Shown here piece by piece: positions 1 through 8,580 of a stretch of DNA of 64,000 nucleotides. The notes beneath the pieces are model-generated. The model was given only the letters and a program-made list of their open reading frames with translations, had not been told where the DNA came from and did not search any database. The DNA comes from Shewanella holmiensis (GTDB lineage: Bacteria > Pseudomonadota > Gammaproteobacteria > Enterobacterales > Shewanellaceae), in assembly GCF_025370255.1 (NCBI RefSeq), contig NZ_JAMTCD010000015.1, forward strand, positions 1 through 64,000, written 5' to 3'. A program made the position numbers and the translations under genes. Numbering within the stretch: position 1 is the stretch's first letter; each line of letters starts with the position of its first letter.

Positions 1-185
1 AGACAAAGTCTCGGCTCAATGAATTCTGATTGCTTTATCAACCGAAGTTAACAAAGTCTTTTTGTACATATTGCTATGAACATTCATCGTTGCATTGAGT
101 TTAAATTTTTTGATTGCTCTTCCTAAAAAGAAGCAATTTCGAATAACTCAATACCTGTGAATGTCCACACAGATTACTTGATAAA

Positions 186-197
186 TTGTTAAAGAGC
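186..197 (-). promoter_or_regulatory. rRNA operon leader boxA antiterminator
   Basis: On the minus strand this reads GCTCTTTAACAA, followed by TTTATCAAG, which is the classic boxA of gammaproteobacterial 16S leaders. It lies downstream of two promoters that read leftwards, and the leader continues to base 1, so the 16S gene should begin a few tens of bases outside the window. NusB/S10 binding here is family knowledge, not seen. Confidence 0.85.
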
Positions 198-256
198 GTT
201 GATGTTAATTTTTCAAACATCGCCGTAGGACGCTAGGTCGTTGGCTTGGGCTGCGT

Positions 257-284
257 ATTTTACAGACCCTGTTGTTTGCGTCAA
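257..284 (-). promoter_or_regulatory. rRNA operon promoter P2
   Basis: Minus strand: -35 TTGACG at 279-284 and -10 TAAAAT at 257-262 with a 16-base spacer, followed by the C/G-rich discriminator ACGCAGCCC. It lies about 135 bases downstream of a second, similar promoter, giving the P1-P2 arrangement usual for rRNA operons. A GC-rich discriminator is typical of stringently controlled (ppGpp/DksA) promoters; that control is inferred. Confidence 0.75.
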
Positions 285-391
285 GTGTTTTTTCAAACTT
301 TCTTTTCGCGTTTGGTTTGTTGCGTTTTACCGCTGTAAACCAAGCTGACTCTGCGTTTCGCTTTCGCTCTGTGCCGTGTCAGTGGATGCGC

Positions 392-419
392 ATTATAGGC
401 AGCTTAAGATTTTGTGCAA
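392..419 (-). promoter_or_regulatory. rRNA operon promoter P1
   Basis: Minus strand: -35 TTGCAC at 414-419, perfect -10 TATAAT at 392-397, 16-base spacer, then a GCGC discriminator. Upstream sequence is A/T-rich and could serve as an UP element. This is the upstream promoter of the rRNA operon running off the left edge of the window. Confidence 0.8.
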
Positions 420-437
420 GCCCTGTTTGGGCTTTTT
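418..437 (+). terminator. rightward intrinsic terminator abutting rrn P1
   Basis: AAGCCC-TGTTT-GGGCTT followed by a T-run. It is oriented to stop rightward transcription, although no rightward gene precedes it, and its left arm overlaps the -35 element of P1. It could block antisense transcripts leaving the rRNA leader, or be fortuitous. Confidence 0.5.
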
Positions 438-524
438 TAACAAATCATCGCCCAAGTGAATACTTTTTGAACCAAGTGGTGTTTTTACCATCAAAAATGA
501 GGATCTTTAGCGCAATGTAAGTTG

Positions 525-1079
525 CTAAAGGCTTTGTTTTATCGCATTTGGTACATCAGCAATACTATCAACTACTATAGTTGCTTCTTTAATGCCGGCT
601 TCATCAACCACTTTACCACTACGTACTAATATTGATTTTCCAATACCTGCAGCCTTAGCTGCTCGCATATCGTCAGCTTTGTCACCGACCATTACTGAGT
701 TCGCCATATCGATTTTCAAAAACTTGGCAGCATCAAGCATCATTCCTGGTTTAGGTTTACGACAATCACAGTCTTGCTTGTATTCCCCTATGCCTTTTTC
801 AGGATGATGTGGGCAATAATAGATACCATCTAAATCCACACCTTTATCTGCAAAGTTCCAATCCATCCATTCAGTTAATGTATGAAAATCATCTTCACTA
901 TAGAAGCCACGAGCTATTCCTGATTGATTGGTAACAACGACTAATAGATACCCCATCTTCTTTAATGCAAGACAAGCATCAAATACGCCATCTATATATA
1001 CAAAATCATCAACAAGGTGAACATAACCCGTGTCTTTATTAATGACACCATCTCTATCTAAAAATACAGCTCTGTTCAA
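525..1079 (-). CDS. gmhB: D-glycero-beta-D-manno-heptose 1,7-bisphosphate 7-phosphatase
   Basis: GmhB removes the 7-phosphate in ADP-heptose synthesis for the lipopolysaccharide inner core and acts in the cytoplasm. The N-terminal FLDRDGVIN carries the HAD nucleophile and acid aspartates (D8, D10). The CPHHPEKG...CDCRKP segment is the zinc-binding loop typical of GmhB, and the late VGDKADD is the third HAD motif. I place the start at TTG 1079 because GGAG lies 8 bases upstream and the product then begins [11 protein letters not shown], as in the family; the frame stays open to a TTG at 1100. At 184 residues it has normal length. The rRNA operon follows directly, as in E. coli where gmhB (yaeD) precedes rrnH. 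Confidence 0.93.
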   Translation of the reverse strand: MNRAVFLDRDGVINKDTGYVHLVDDFVYIDGVFDACLALKKMGYLLVVVTNQSGIARGFYSEDDFHTLTEWMDWNFADKGVDLDGIYYCPHHPEKGIGEYKQDCDCRKPKPGMMLDAAKFLKIDMANSVMVGDKADDMRAAKAAGIGKSILVRSGKVVDEAGIKEATIVVDSIADVPNAIKQSL

Positions 1080-1217
1080 AGGTGCAACTCCATAAGACAA
1101 TATAAAATATTATTTTACTATTATTCCATTCATCGTTATAAATTGCACCGCGTAAATGATATCAATCATTCAATTTTGCAAGTACCAGCAATCTCATTAC
1201 ATCACTTAGTTCTCTCG

Positions 1218-2489
1218 TTAACTAAATCTTCCGATGCTATATGGTGCCATGTCCAACGTTGTTTTTTCATTTAGAATCGTTTCTGTAATCAATTTGGCAC
1301 TGATTGCCGACCAAGTTAACCCTAAGTGTTGGTGACCAAAAGACACATAAATGTTATCAACCATTGTTTTTCCAATAACGGGTAAGCTATCTGGTAATGA
1401 AGGCCTAAATCCCATCCATCTTGTTCCATCCTCAACATTTGCATGTTCAAATACATTCGGGAGCAACGCTTTTGCATGTGGTAATAAACAGTCCGCTCGC
1501 CCTGGAGACATAGGTGCATCTAGCCCGCCAAATTCGACAGTGCCAGCTAACCGGGTTCCTTTAGCCATTGGCGTAATAATTAACTTACGGTTATAGGATG
1601 CCACAGGCCGCGATAGCTTAGCCTTTTGCGGCATCATAAGATGATAACCCCGCTCAGCTTCAAGCGGCACATGATGACCAAGTTGTTTGGCTAAAGGCTT
1701 AGACCACGCACCAGCCGTTAATAGAAGCTTATTGCTGGAGACTTTCATGTCACCATCAATCAAAACAGAAACACATTCACCCTCTGCAATGATGGTGTCA
1801 ACTTGTGCCACTTTAAAAATGCCCCCTAAAGCCTTAAATTTATCCGCTATGGCAACGCAAATCTGATAAGGGTCTGGCGTGTGCCCCACTTGAGTAAAAA
1901 ACAGTGAATGAGTGATCTTGTCACTTAAACTTGGCTCCAACTCACGTACCTGCTTACCCGTTAATAGCTCAACATTGACACCCGCCTCTTGGTACATACG
2001 CCACTCTCGTTCAACCTCTTCAAGAGAGTTCCCCTCAAATACCAATAAGCTACCATTCAAATGTAATAATTCTTCACTGTCGCAAAAAGCCAGTATCTCT
2101 TTCATTTCATGAATTGATTGTTCATTAAGTGCTTTAATGGCCAGACTATTATGCGTTCGACGTTCAGGTAACATATTAAACAAAAATCTCATGAACCAAG
2201 GCAAAGCACGATAAAAATATCTAGGACGTATCCTAAATGGCCCTAATGGATCAATTAGCATCCAAGGCAATTGGTGCAGTAAACTCGGATTTGCCAAAGG
2301 GAATACTTGTTCTGTGGCAAAATGCCCTGCATTTCCCTGTGATGCACCGGCAGCGATAGCCTCTTTGTCAAAAAGGCTGACCTTAAAACCTGCTCTTTGT
2401 AAGTAAAGCGCAGATGCTAAACCCACAATACCTGCACCTATTACAGTCATCTCACCTAAGTCGTCAACACTGCTATTACCTGAATCCAT
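1218..2489 (-). CDS. FAD-dependent D-amino acid dehydrogenase, probably for cis-4-hydroxy-D-proline
   Basis: A DadA-like member of the DAO superfamily. The Rossmann GAGIVG motif is at residues 18-23, followed by the acidic end of the second strand (LFDKE), and the C-terminal GHQHLGLTWS segment is typical of the FAD site. The start is ATG 2489 behind AGAGA; a TTG at 2495 is possible. Length 423 residues. The family oxidises D-amino acids and passes electrons to the respiratory chain. Because the divergent operon holds an epimerase, a deaminase and a semialdehyde dehydrogenase, I infer oxidation of cis-4-hydroxy-D-proline to 1-pyrroline-4-hydroxy-2-carboxylate. General D-alanine/D-proline dehydrogenase activity remains possible. 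Confidence 0.82.
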   Translation of the reverse strand: MDSGNSSVDDLGEMTVIGAGIVGLASALYLQRAGFKVSLFDKEAIAAGASQGNAGHFATEQVFPLANPSLLHQLPWMLIDPLGPFRIRPRYFYRALPWFMRFLFNMLPERRTHNSLAIKALNEQSIHEMKEILAFCDSEELLHLNGSLLVFEGNSLEEVEREWRMYQEAGVNVELLTGKQVRELEPSLSDKITHSLFFTQVGHTPDPYQICVAIADKFKALGGIFKVAQVDTIIAEGECVSVLIDGDMKVSSNKLLLTAGAWSKPLAKQLGHHVPLEAERGYHLMMPQKAKLSRPVASYNRKLIITPMAKGTRLAGTVEFGGLDAPMSPGRADCLLPHAKALLPNVFEHANVEDGTRWMGFRPSLPDSLPVIGKTMVDNIYVSFGHQHLGLTWSAISAKLITETILNEKTTLDMAPYSIGRFS

Positions 2490-2675
2490 TTTCAATCTCT
2501 TATGTTAATTCATGATTATATGGGCTTATAAACTAAGCTTGACTAGCGCTTTGAGCAATAAGCAACGAATGCTTACTTACATTGCAATAATGTCGAAAAA
2601 ATTATTTCAACAACTATTCTTAAAACACTTCCAATTGTACCTAATGCACTATTTCAAATAATGACAACTACGAAC

Positions 2676-2697
2676 TGAATATTGTATACAGTATTCA
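2676..2697. promoter_or_regulatory. probable GntR/FCD operator, site 1
   Basis: A 22-base palindrome with a single mismatched pair: outer arms TGAATA/TATTCA around the perfect core TGTATACA. The TGTATACA core is the kind of site bound by FCD-type GntR regulators, and such a regulator (6556-7251) closes the neighbouring operon. It lies about 190 bases upstream of the dehydrogenase start and 200 bases upstream of the rightward operon. Confidence 0.6.
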
Positions 2698-2729
2698 ATT
2701 ATAGTAAAGTAGTTAACATCATTTAGACT

Positions 2730-2742
2730 CTATACGGTATAG
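2730..2742. promoter_or_regulatory. probable operator, site 2
   Basis: CTATACGGTATAG is a perfect odd palindrome with central G. It shares GTATA/TATAC with site 1 and lies 50 bases from it (centre to centre), close to five helical turns. It could bind the same GntR regulator. Confidence 0.5.
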
Positions 2743-2896
2743 ATGACTAAATCGGGCCTCTAAATGGCTATTTTGTAAACACTGGGAAAGCTAAATCCTA
2801 AGCATCAGTATGATTATCTGTGCTTAGGTTTGATTCCTGATAGAAGTAACGCTTAATACTATTAACCTCTACCTTAACGCAAAATAAGGGCACAAA

Positions 2897-3805
2897 ATGA
2901 AAAGAAACTGGCAAGGCGTATTCCCCGCGATATCGACACAATTTAATAATGACGGGAGCATTAATTATGACTCGAATGCCCGGATGCTTGAAGATCTGAT
3001 TAATGACGGTATAGACGGCATTATTGCACTCGGCACTATTGGTGAGAATGCTTCTTTAAGCCCTCAAGAAAAGCGTGACTTCATCAAGCATACAGTTGAC
3101 ACAGTCAATGGTCGTATTACTGTTATTTCTGGGTGCACCGAAAATACCGCCCAACTTGCGGCGCAATATGCTCAAGATGTCGACGCTCTGGGTGTTGATG
3201 GATTAATGTTATTACCCGCTATGGTTTACCGTGGAACCGATCGTGAAGTGATTACACATTTCCAAACCGTTGCACGTTCAACAAAATTGCCAATCATGAT
3301 TTACAACAACCCTGTCAGTTATGGTGTGGACATCAACCTTGAAATGACCGCAATTCTAGCGGAAGAACAAAACATCGTTGCCATTAAAGAATCCACAACC
3401 GATACCCGCCGTTTAACTGAATTGCAAAGCCGTTTTGGTGATCGTTTCGAAATTCTATGTGGCGTTGATGATATTGCACTAGAAAGTATCTTATTAGGTG
3501 CGACTGGCTGGATCTCTGGGTTAACCAATGTATTCCCACGTGAATCTGTCACCTTATTTAGACTTGCCCGTGAAGGCCGTATCGAAGATGCGCGTGAAAT
3601 ATACCGCTGGTTTATGCCACTACTGAGGTTAGACACCATTCCAACATTGGTTCAATGCATCAAACTGGCAGAGCAAATCGTTGGACGAGGTAATGAAAAC
3701 GTCCGTATGCCACGCATGACGTTAATCGGTGAAGAACGCGATTATGTTCAAAAAGTGGTAAACGAAGCTTTAGCCACACGTTTAGATTTGAATAAGTACA
3801 TTTAA
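2897..3805 (+). CDS. DapA-family 1-pyrroline-4-hydroxy-2-carboxylate deaminase (probable)
   Basis: A 302-residue class I aldolase-fold protein of the dihydrodipicolinate synthase family. The Schiff-base lysine is K164 in VAIKEST, the catalytic tyrosine Y136 in IYNNP, and GTIGEN (46-51) replaces the usual GTTGE loop. In hydroxyproline catabolism this family deaminates and dehydrates 1-pyrroline-4-hydroxy-2-carboxylate to 2-oxoglutarate semialdehyde. I assign that role from the surrounding epimerase, D-hydroxyproline dehydrogenase and semialdehyde dehydrogenase. The ATG follows AAATAAGGGCAC with AGGG as ribosome site. It is first gene of a rightward three-gene operon. Lysine-pathway DapA is less likely in this context. 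Confidence 0.82.
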   Translation: MKRNWQGVFPAISTQFNNDGSINYDSNARMLEDLINDGIDGIIALGTIGENASLSPQEKRDFIKHTVDTVNGRITVISGCTENTAQLAAQYAQDVDALGVDGLMLLPAMVYRGTDREVITHFQTVARSTKLPIMIYNNPVSYGVDINLEMTAILAEEQNIVAIKESTTDTRRLTELQSRFGDRFEILCGVDDIALESILLGATGWISGLTNVFPRESVTLFRLAREGRIEDAREIYRWFMPLLRLDTIPTLVQCIKLAEQIVGRGNENVRMPRMTLIGEERDYVQKVVNEALATRLDLNKYI

Positions 3806-3865
3806 TTCTTATTCCCTAAAAGACTTGTCCCCTAAACAACAATAACAAGAATGGAGTCGGCAACG

Positions 3866-4867
3866 ATGATAAAAGGAACATACTTTTGCGTCGATGCTCA
3901 TACTTGCGGTAATCCGGTTCGGTTGGTCACCAGTGGCCATCCGAATCTTATCGGCAACACTATGAGTGAAAAGCGTCAGGATTTTTTGGCCAATTATGAT
4001 TGGATCCGTAAAGCACTAATGTTTGAACCACGAGGCCACGATATGATGTCAGGGTCTTTTCTCTACCCGCCTTGCTCAGCTAACAGCGACGCCTCAATTT
4101 TATTTATCGAAACAAGTGGTTGTTTACCTATGTGTGGCCACGGCACGATAGGCACAGTTACAGCAGCAATCGAAACCGGTTTATTAACACCAAAAGTCCC
4201 CGGAAAACTGACATTAGATGTACCGGCTGGTCAAATCAATATCGACTACAAACAAACTGATAATAAAGTTGATTGGGTAAAGATTTATAACGTGCCCGCA
4301 TACTTAGCACATATGGATGCTATTTTGGAGGTGCCAGGTCTTGGTTCCTTAACGGTAGATGTATCTTATGGTGGCAATTATTATGTCATAGTTGATCCTC
4401 AAGAAAACTTCCCCGGATTGCGTCATTGGTCAGCTGCAGACATTTTACGTTGGAGCCCAATTGTGCGTGAAGCGGCACGCCAACAACTGGTTTGCGTGCA
4501 TCCTGATGACCCAACGGTTCAAGGTGTCTCTCACGTTCTGTGGACCGGCGAGACTATTTCAGAAGGCTCAGACGGTGCCAATGCAGTCTTTTATGGCGAC
4601 AAAGCCATTGACCGTTCACCTTGTGGTACAGGGACTAGCGCTAGACTTGCGCAACTTTTTGCCCGCGGCATTCTCAAAGTCGGCGACACCTATACTCACG
4701 AAAGTATTATCGGTAGCCAATTTATCGGTAAAGTAGAATCAGCTACAAAAGTGGGTGACTACGATGCGATTCGTCCAAGTATTCAAGGCTGGGCGCGAGT
4801 TTTCGGACAAAATGCCATCACAATCGATGATAGCGATCCATATGCATTTGGTTTTCAGGTGGTTTAA
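3866..4867 (+). CDS. 4-hydroxyproline 2-epimerase (proline racemase family)
   Basis: Proline racemase fold, 333 residues from ATG 3866, chosen because GGAG lies 9 bases upstream and the product then starts MIKGTYFCVDAHTCGNP as in the family. An in-frame ATG at 3851 has no ribosome site. Both catalytic cysteines are present: Cys90 in MCGHGTIG and Cys253 in SPCGTGTSA. The Cys/Cys pair marks an epimerase/racemase and argues against trans-3-hydroxyproline dehydratases, where the second residue is Thr. It should convert trans-4-hydroxy-L-proline to cis-4-hydroxy-D-proline, the first step of the pathway. The next gene starts 10 bases after its stop. Confidence 0.88.
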   Translation: MIKGTYFCVDAHTCGNPVRLVTSGHPNLIGNTMSEKRQDFLANYDWIRKALMFEPRGHDMMSGSFLYPPCSANSDASILFIETSGCLPMCGHGTIGTVTAAIETGLLTPKVPGKLTLDVPAGQINIDYKQTDNKVDWVKIYNVPAYLAHMDAILEVPGLGSLTVDVSYGGNYYVIVDPQENFPGLRHWSAADILRWSPIVREAARQQLVCVHPDDPTVQGVSHVLWTGETISEGSDGANAVFYGDKAIDRSPCGTGTSARLAQLFARGILKVGDTYTHESIIGSQFIGKVESATKVGDYDAIRPSIQGWARVFGQNAITIDDSDPYAFGFQVV

Positions 4868-4877
4868 AGGAATAACG

Positions 4878-6449
4878 ATGAAAGAGCAAAACAATACAAC
4901 AGCAAACATATGCGGTCAGCATTTTATTGGCGGTCATTGGGTAGGTAACGCTGATGGCTTCACCAGTTTTAACCCAGTAGAAAACAAGCCATTGTCTTGG
5001 ACGTTTGCTGAAGCCACAGCTCAAGACGTAAACGAAGCGGTTATTGCAGCTGATAATGCTTTTGCTGCTTATCGTCAAACCTCTTCGATTCAAAAAGCGG
5101 ATTTTCTCGATGAAATTGCCAAACAAATTATGGCCGATGTCGATAATATCATCGCAATTGCACATCAAGAAACTGGCCTTGCTTTGGCTCGTCTGCAAGG
5201 TGAAACAGGTCGAACTTGCAATCAACTAAAAATGTTTGCCAGTTATTTACGCTCACCTTCAGATGTTCGGTACGCTGATGCCGCTAACCCAGAACGAGCC
5301 CCATTACCTAAAGCGGATTCGCGCCTGGGTTACTTACCCATTGGCGCTGTTGCCGTATTTGGTGCATCTAACTTTCCGTTGGCTTTTTCTACTGCTGGCG
5401 GCGATACCGCATCAGCACTCGCAGCGGGTTGTCCCGTTGTCGTTAAAGGGCACCCTGCTCATGCTGCTACATGTGAGTTAGTCACCAAGGCGATAGCGCG
5501 TGCCGTCGAGATTTGTAACATGCCTGCAGGGGTTTTTAATCTTATTCAGGCAAGTCAGCCAACGGGATCAACGACACTTGTTCAACATTCTAGCATCAAG
5601 GCTGTTGGGTTTACCGGTTCGTTAAAAGTAGGTCGTATCTTAGCGGACCTGTGTTCAACCCGACCCCAACCGATACCTTTTTATGGTGAGTTAGGTTCAA
5701 TCAATCCACAATTTATTTTACCTGCATTAATGGCTGAAAATGCTGAATCGCTTGCCCGCACACAGGTGCAGTCAATGATGATGGGACATGGTCAATTTTG
5801 TACAAGTCCTGGGCTAATCGTTGCACTAAAAGATGTAGCCCTGAAAAGATATCTGGCCAGCTTTAGTGAAGAAATGGCAATGCAAGAGGCAGCCCCAATG
5901 CTAACGTCAGGGATAGCTGCAACTTATCAGAAAATGACACAAGCATTAATGAACATTAAAGGGGTAAATATTCTTGCTCAAGGAAAAGCTGCAACGGCAA
6001 GCCACCACACACGTCCGCTTGCTTTGACTGTCTCAGTTAGCGACTATTTGGAAAATCAAAGCCTGCAAGCTGAAGTGTTTGGCCCTTTCGCTGTTTTAGT
6101 ACAATGCGACACAATGGCAGAAATGCATCAACTTGTAGATGGATTAGAAGGTCAACTAACTGCCAGCATTCACGGGCTTGAAAAAGACCTTAAAGCCTGC
6201 GACCAACTCATAGAAAATTTAAGCTACAAAGTAGGTAGATTAATATTCAATCAAATGCCGACCGGTGTGGAAGTCTGTTACTCGATGAACCACGGAGGCC
6301 CATATCCAGCCAGTACTGATGTGCGTTCAACATCTGTAGGAATAGAGGCGATGAAACGCTTTGTGCGCCCTATTTGCTATCAGAATATGCCGTTGTCACA
6401 ACTTCCAAGGGATTTACGCCCCGAAAACCCGCAATTAATTACTTTTTAA
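4878..6449 (+). CDS. 2-oxoglutarate semialdehyde dehydrogenase (NAD(P)+), probable
   Basis: Aldehyde dehydrogenase superfamily, 523 residues. The catalytic cysteine is C308 in GHGQFCTSPG, the general base E271 in YGELGSINP, the cofactor lysine K190 in VVVKGHPAH, and GFTGS is at 245-249. The KGHPAH and GQFCTSPGL variants are typical of the 2-oxoglutarate semialdehyde dehydrogenase branch. The ATG at 4878 follows AAAGGAATAACG; upstream in-frame ATG 4755 lies inside the epimerase gene and is rejected. It oxidises 2-oxoglutarate semialdehyde to 2-oxoglutarate, completing entry of hydroxyproline carbon into the TCA cycle. A strong terminator follows the stop. Confidence 0.87.
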   Translation: MKEQNNTTANICGQHFIGGHWVGNADGFTSFNPVENKPLSWTFAEATAQDVNEAVIAADNAFAAYRQTSSIQKADFLDEIAKQIMADVDNIIAIAHQETGLALARLQGETGRTCNQLKMFASYLRSPSDVRYADAANPERAPLPKADSRLGYLPIGAVAVFGASNFPLAFSTAGGDTASALAAGCPVVVKGHPAHAATCELVTKAIARAVEICNMPAGVFNLIQASQPTGSTTLVQHSSIKAVGFTGSLKVGRILADLCSTRPQPIPFYGELGSINPQFILPALMAENAESLARTQVQSMMMGHGQFCTSPGLIVALKDVALKRYLASFSEEMAMQEAAPMLTSGIAATYQKMTQALMNIKGVNILAQGKAATASHHTRPLALTVSVSDYLENQSLQAEVFGPFAVLVQCDTMAEMHQLVDGLEGQLTASIHGLEKDLKACDQLIENLSYKVGRLIFNQMPTGVEVCYSMNHGGPYPASTDVRSTSVGIEAMKRFVRPICYQNMPLSQLPRDLRPENPQLITF

Positions 6450-6457
6450 TAGTGAAA

Positions 6458-6503
6458 ATTAATAAAGGGAAACGAATATTTTCCCTTTATTAATAGTTTT
6501 TTT
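6458..6503 (+). terminator. strong intrinsic terminator of the hydroxyproline operon
   Basis: A perfect 15-bp stem (ATTAATAAAGGGAAA / TTTCCCTTTATTAAT) with a 7-base loop, then seven T after AG. It separates the catabolic genes from the regulator gene downstream. Confidence 0.9.
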
Positions 6504-6555
6504 AGCGGTAACCTTGGGTGGATAAAATGTAGTAATGAATAAATAGACGGAAGCT

Positions 6556-7251
6556 ATGAGTCTAATAACACCGATTATCCATAAAACACGTACTCAAATT
6601 GTTGTCGAAGTTCTCAGGGAAAAAATTCTCTCTGGTGCCATCGTGGCTGGCGAGGCACTGCGTCAAAGCGCCCTTGCAGAGGAACTCAATGTTAGTCGAA
6701 TTCCAGTTCGCGAAGCTTTATTGCAGCTAGAAGCTGAAGGATTGGTCAAGTTTGAGGCGCACAAAGGTGCAACAGCTACGCTTTTATCTGCAGAACAAGC
6801 CACCGAATTATTTGAGTTAAGAGCGATGATCGAGACCGATTTACTCGCTAAAGCTATACCTAACTTACAACAACAAGATATTGTTCAGGCTGAAAATATC
6901 CTCGACCAATTAGAGTCAGCCTTTAAGCATGAAGACACAGTGGCAAGCTGGAACGAGCTTAATACCCAATTTCATACGATTCTATACAAACCCGCAAATC
7001 GCCCACACACCCTTGATCTTGTGCATGGCATAAACACCAATTGTGACCGTTATATTCGATTACAACTGCTGAGAACAGCGGGGATCCCAAAAGCGGAACA
7101 GGAGCATAGGCAATTACTGGAACTATGCAAAAGTAAAAATATTGAGGCGGCAACTGCACTGTTACATCAACATATTATGGATGTGTTAGTCGCAATCAGA
7201 GCATTAGTCCCAAGCTCAACAAGCAGCACTCCTCTAAAAAAGCCTAAATAA
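6556..7251 (+). CDS. GntR family regulator, FCD-type
   Basis: 231 residues. An N-terminal winged helix-turn-helix (about 10-75) includes SALAEELNVSRIPVREAL and is followed by LEAEGLV and the wing. The C-terminal all-helical FCD ligand domain (about 85-215) carries LFELRAMIE and several histidines suited to metal/ligand binding. The family generally represses catabolic operons until an acid metabolite binds. Being next to the hydroxyproline operon, with TGTATACA palindromes in that operon's promoter region, it is probably its regulator. A strong terminator isolates it from the catabolic genes, so it is transcribed on its own. Confidence 0.88.
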   Translation: MSLITPIIHKTRTQIVVEVLREKILSGAIVAGEALRQSALAEELNVSRIPVREALLQLEAEGLVKFEAHKGATATLLSAEQATELFELRAMIETDLLAKAIPNLQQQDIVQAENILDQLESAFKHEDTVASWNELNTQFHTILYKPANRPHTLDLVHGINTNCDRYIRLQLLRTAGIPKAEQEHRQLLELCKSKNIEAATALLHQHIMDVLVAIRALVPSSTSSTPLKKPK

Positions 7252-7391
7252 GGACTGTGTAGCGCATTGATAACCTACACTGTCCACCCCTAAAGCATTT
7301 GAAATGACATGTAATCACACCGCTATTTTCATACCGATTGTCACGTTCAATAGCAACCTACGACTAATTTGATTTTTTGAGAGAACATACA

Positions 7392-8477
7392 ATGCAGTAC
7401 GCGCATATTACAGGTTGGGGCAAAGCCGTCCCGCCATCGTCATTAACCAATGATGATCTGGCTACTTTCATGGAAACCTCTGACGAGTGGATTAAATCTC
7501 GTACTGGGATCAGCAAACGTCATATCAGCCATGTGAACACTTCGGTGCTTGCAAGTGTTGCCGCAAAACACGCTTTAGCCGCAGCAGGTATCGATGGCAG
7601 TGAATTAGATTTAATTATTTTAGCTTCAGCAAGCCCTGATACATTGATCCCGAACATTGCTTCTACAGTTCAAGCCAATGTTGGTGCAACCTGTGGTGCT
7701 TTTGATATCAATGCCGCTTGTAGCGGATTTTTATACGGTATCGGTTTAGCGAGCTCATTGATTAAAAGTGGCCAAAATAAAAAGGTGTTAGTCATAGGTG
7801 CTGAACGTTTATCGTTTTATTTAGACTGGTCGCGTAGAGAAACAGCCGTGTTGTTTGGTGATGGTGCTGGCGCTGTGGTTTTAGAAGCACGTGAAGAGGA
7901 AGGTGGAGTATTAGGCTATGAGCTTAATAATGACCCTGATGGACGTGAAATATTGAAATCAAGCTTTGGCAGCCAAATGGATAGATTAGACACCAGCTCA
8001 TTAGATTTTTATATACAATTCAATGGTCAAGAAATCTTTAAACGCGCTATTCAAGGAATGGGCTCGTTGAGCACTAAGGTTCTTGAGAAGTGTAACGTCG
8101 ATAAAGATGATGTTGATTGGGTGATTCCACATCAAGCTAACGAGCGTATCATCGATACTTTGGTTAGTCGGATGAAAATTCCGAAAGAACGCGCAATCGT
8201 CAATATCGCTAATTATGGCAACACTTCTGCAGCCACCATTCCCATTGCAATATGTGATGCGTTAGATAAAGGGTTGATCAAACCAGGCCAAACCATTTTA
8301 TCTTGTGCATTTGGTGCTGGCTTAACATCGGCAGCATTGCTGTTCAAATGGACTGACCGTGTGACCCCCATTAATACAAGTGATGCCAAAGTGCCAGATT
8401 GTGAGCAAACTGCACTTGAGTTAATTAAACCTGCTGTGGATTATTTCTTTAAAAAAGCGGCTGAAGAAGGTAGATAA
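7392..8477 (+). CDS. FabH-like 3-oxoacyl-ACP synthase III
   Basis: A 361-residue thiolase-fold condensing enzyme with the full FabH triad: C110 in NAACSGFLYG, H247 in IPHQANERI and N277 in NYGNTSAA. The start is ATG 7392; an upstream TTG at 7377 is less likely. It is about 40 residues longer than E. coli FabH (317), the excess being a C-terminal tail after the FGAGLTSAALLF strand. It is not in a fatty-acid cluster, so it is probably an accessory KAS III for a special primer or secondary lipid. Substrate unknown. It is followed by a bidirectional terminator. Confidence 0.85.
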   Translation: MQYAHITGWGKAVPPSSLTNDDLATFMETSDEWIKSRTGISKRHISHVNTSVLASVAAKHALAAAGIDGSELDLIILASASPDTLIPNIASTVQANVGATCGAFDINAACSGFLYGIGLASSLIKSGQNKKVLVIGAERLSFYLDWSRRETAVLFGDGAGAVVLEAREEEGGVLGYELNNDPDGREILKSSFGSQMDRLDTSSLDFYIQFNGQEIFKRAIQGMGSLSTKVLEKCNVDKDDVDWVIPHQANERIIDTLVSRMKIPKERAIVNIANYGNTSAATIPIAICDALDKGLIKPGQTILSCAFGAGLTSAALLFKWTDRVTPINTSDAKVPDCEQTALELIKPAVDYFFKKAAEEGR

Positions 8478-8551
8478 GCCCACTATGTAGCTTAGTTAGT
8501 CAAAGACTTAATTAAACTCAGTTATTGTTTATTTACTGTTAATTCGCATTC

Positions 8552-8580
8552 AAAATGCCCATCTTTGATGGGCATTTTTA
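8552..8580. terminator. bidirectional terminator between fabH-like gene and exonuclease
   Basis: AAAATGCCCATC-TTT-GATGGGCATTTT, a perfect 12-bp stem with T-runs on both sides. The leftward exonuclease stop codon (8578-8580) is embedded in the edge of the hairpin. Confidence 0.88.

Larger units (their letters stand above)
2496..2896. other. divergent promoter region of the hydroxyproline genes
   Basis: A 401-base gap between the dehydrogenase (leftward) and the three-gene rightward operon. It holds two palindromes listed separately and no convincing ORF. Exact -35/-10 elements are not obvious to me in this A/T-rich stretch. Confidence 0.6.

Noticed and set aside
4755..4877. N-terminal extension of the semialdehyde dehydrogenase
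   Set aside because: Lies inside the epimerase gene in another frame; the family N-terminus and a ribosome site start at 4878.
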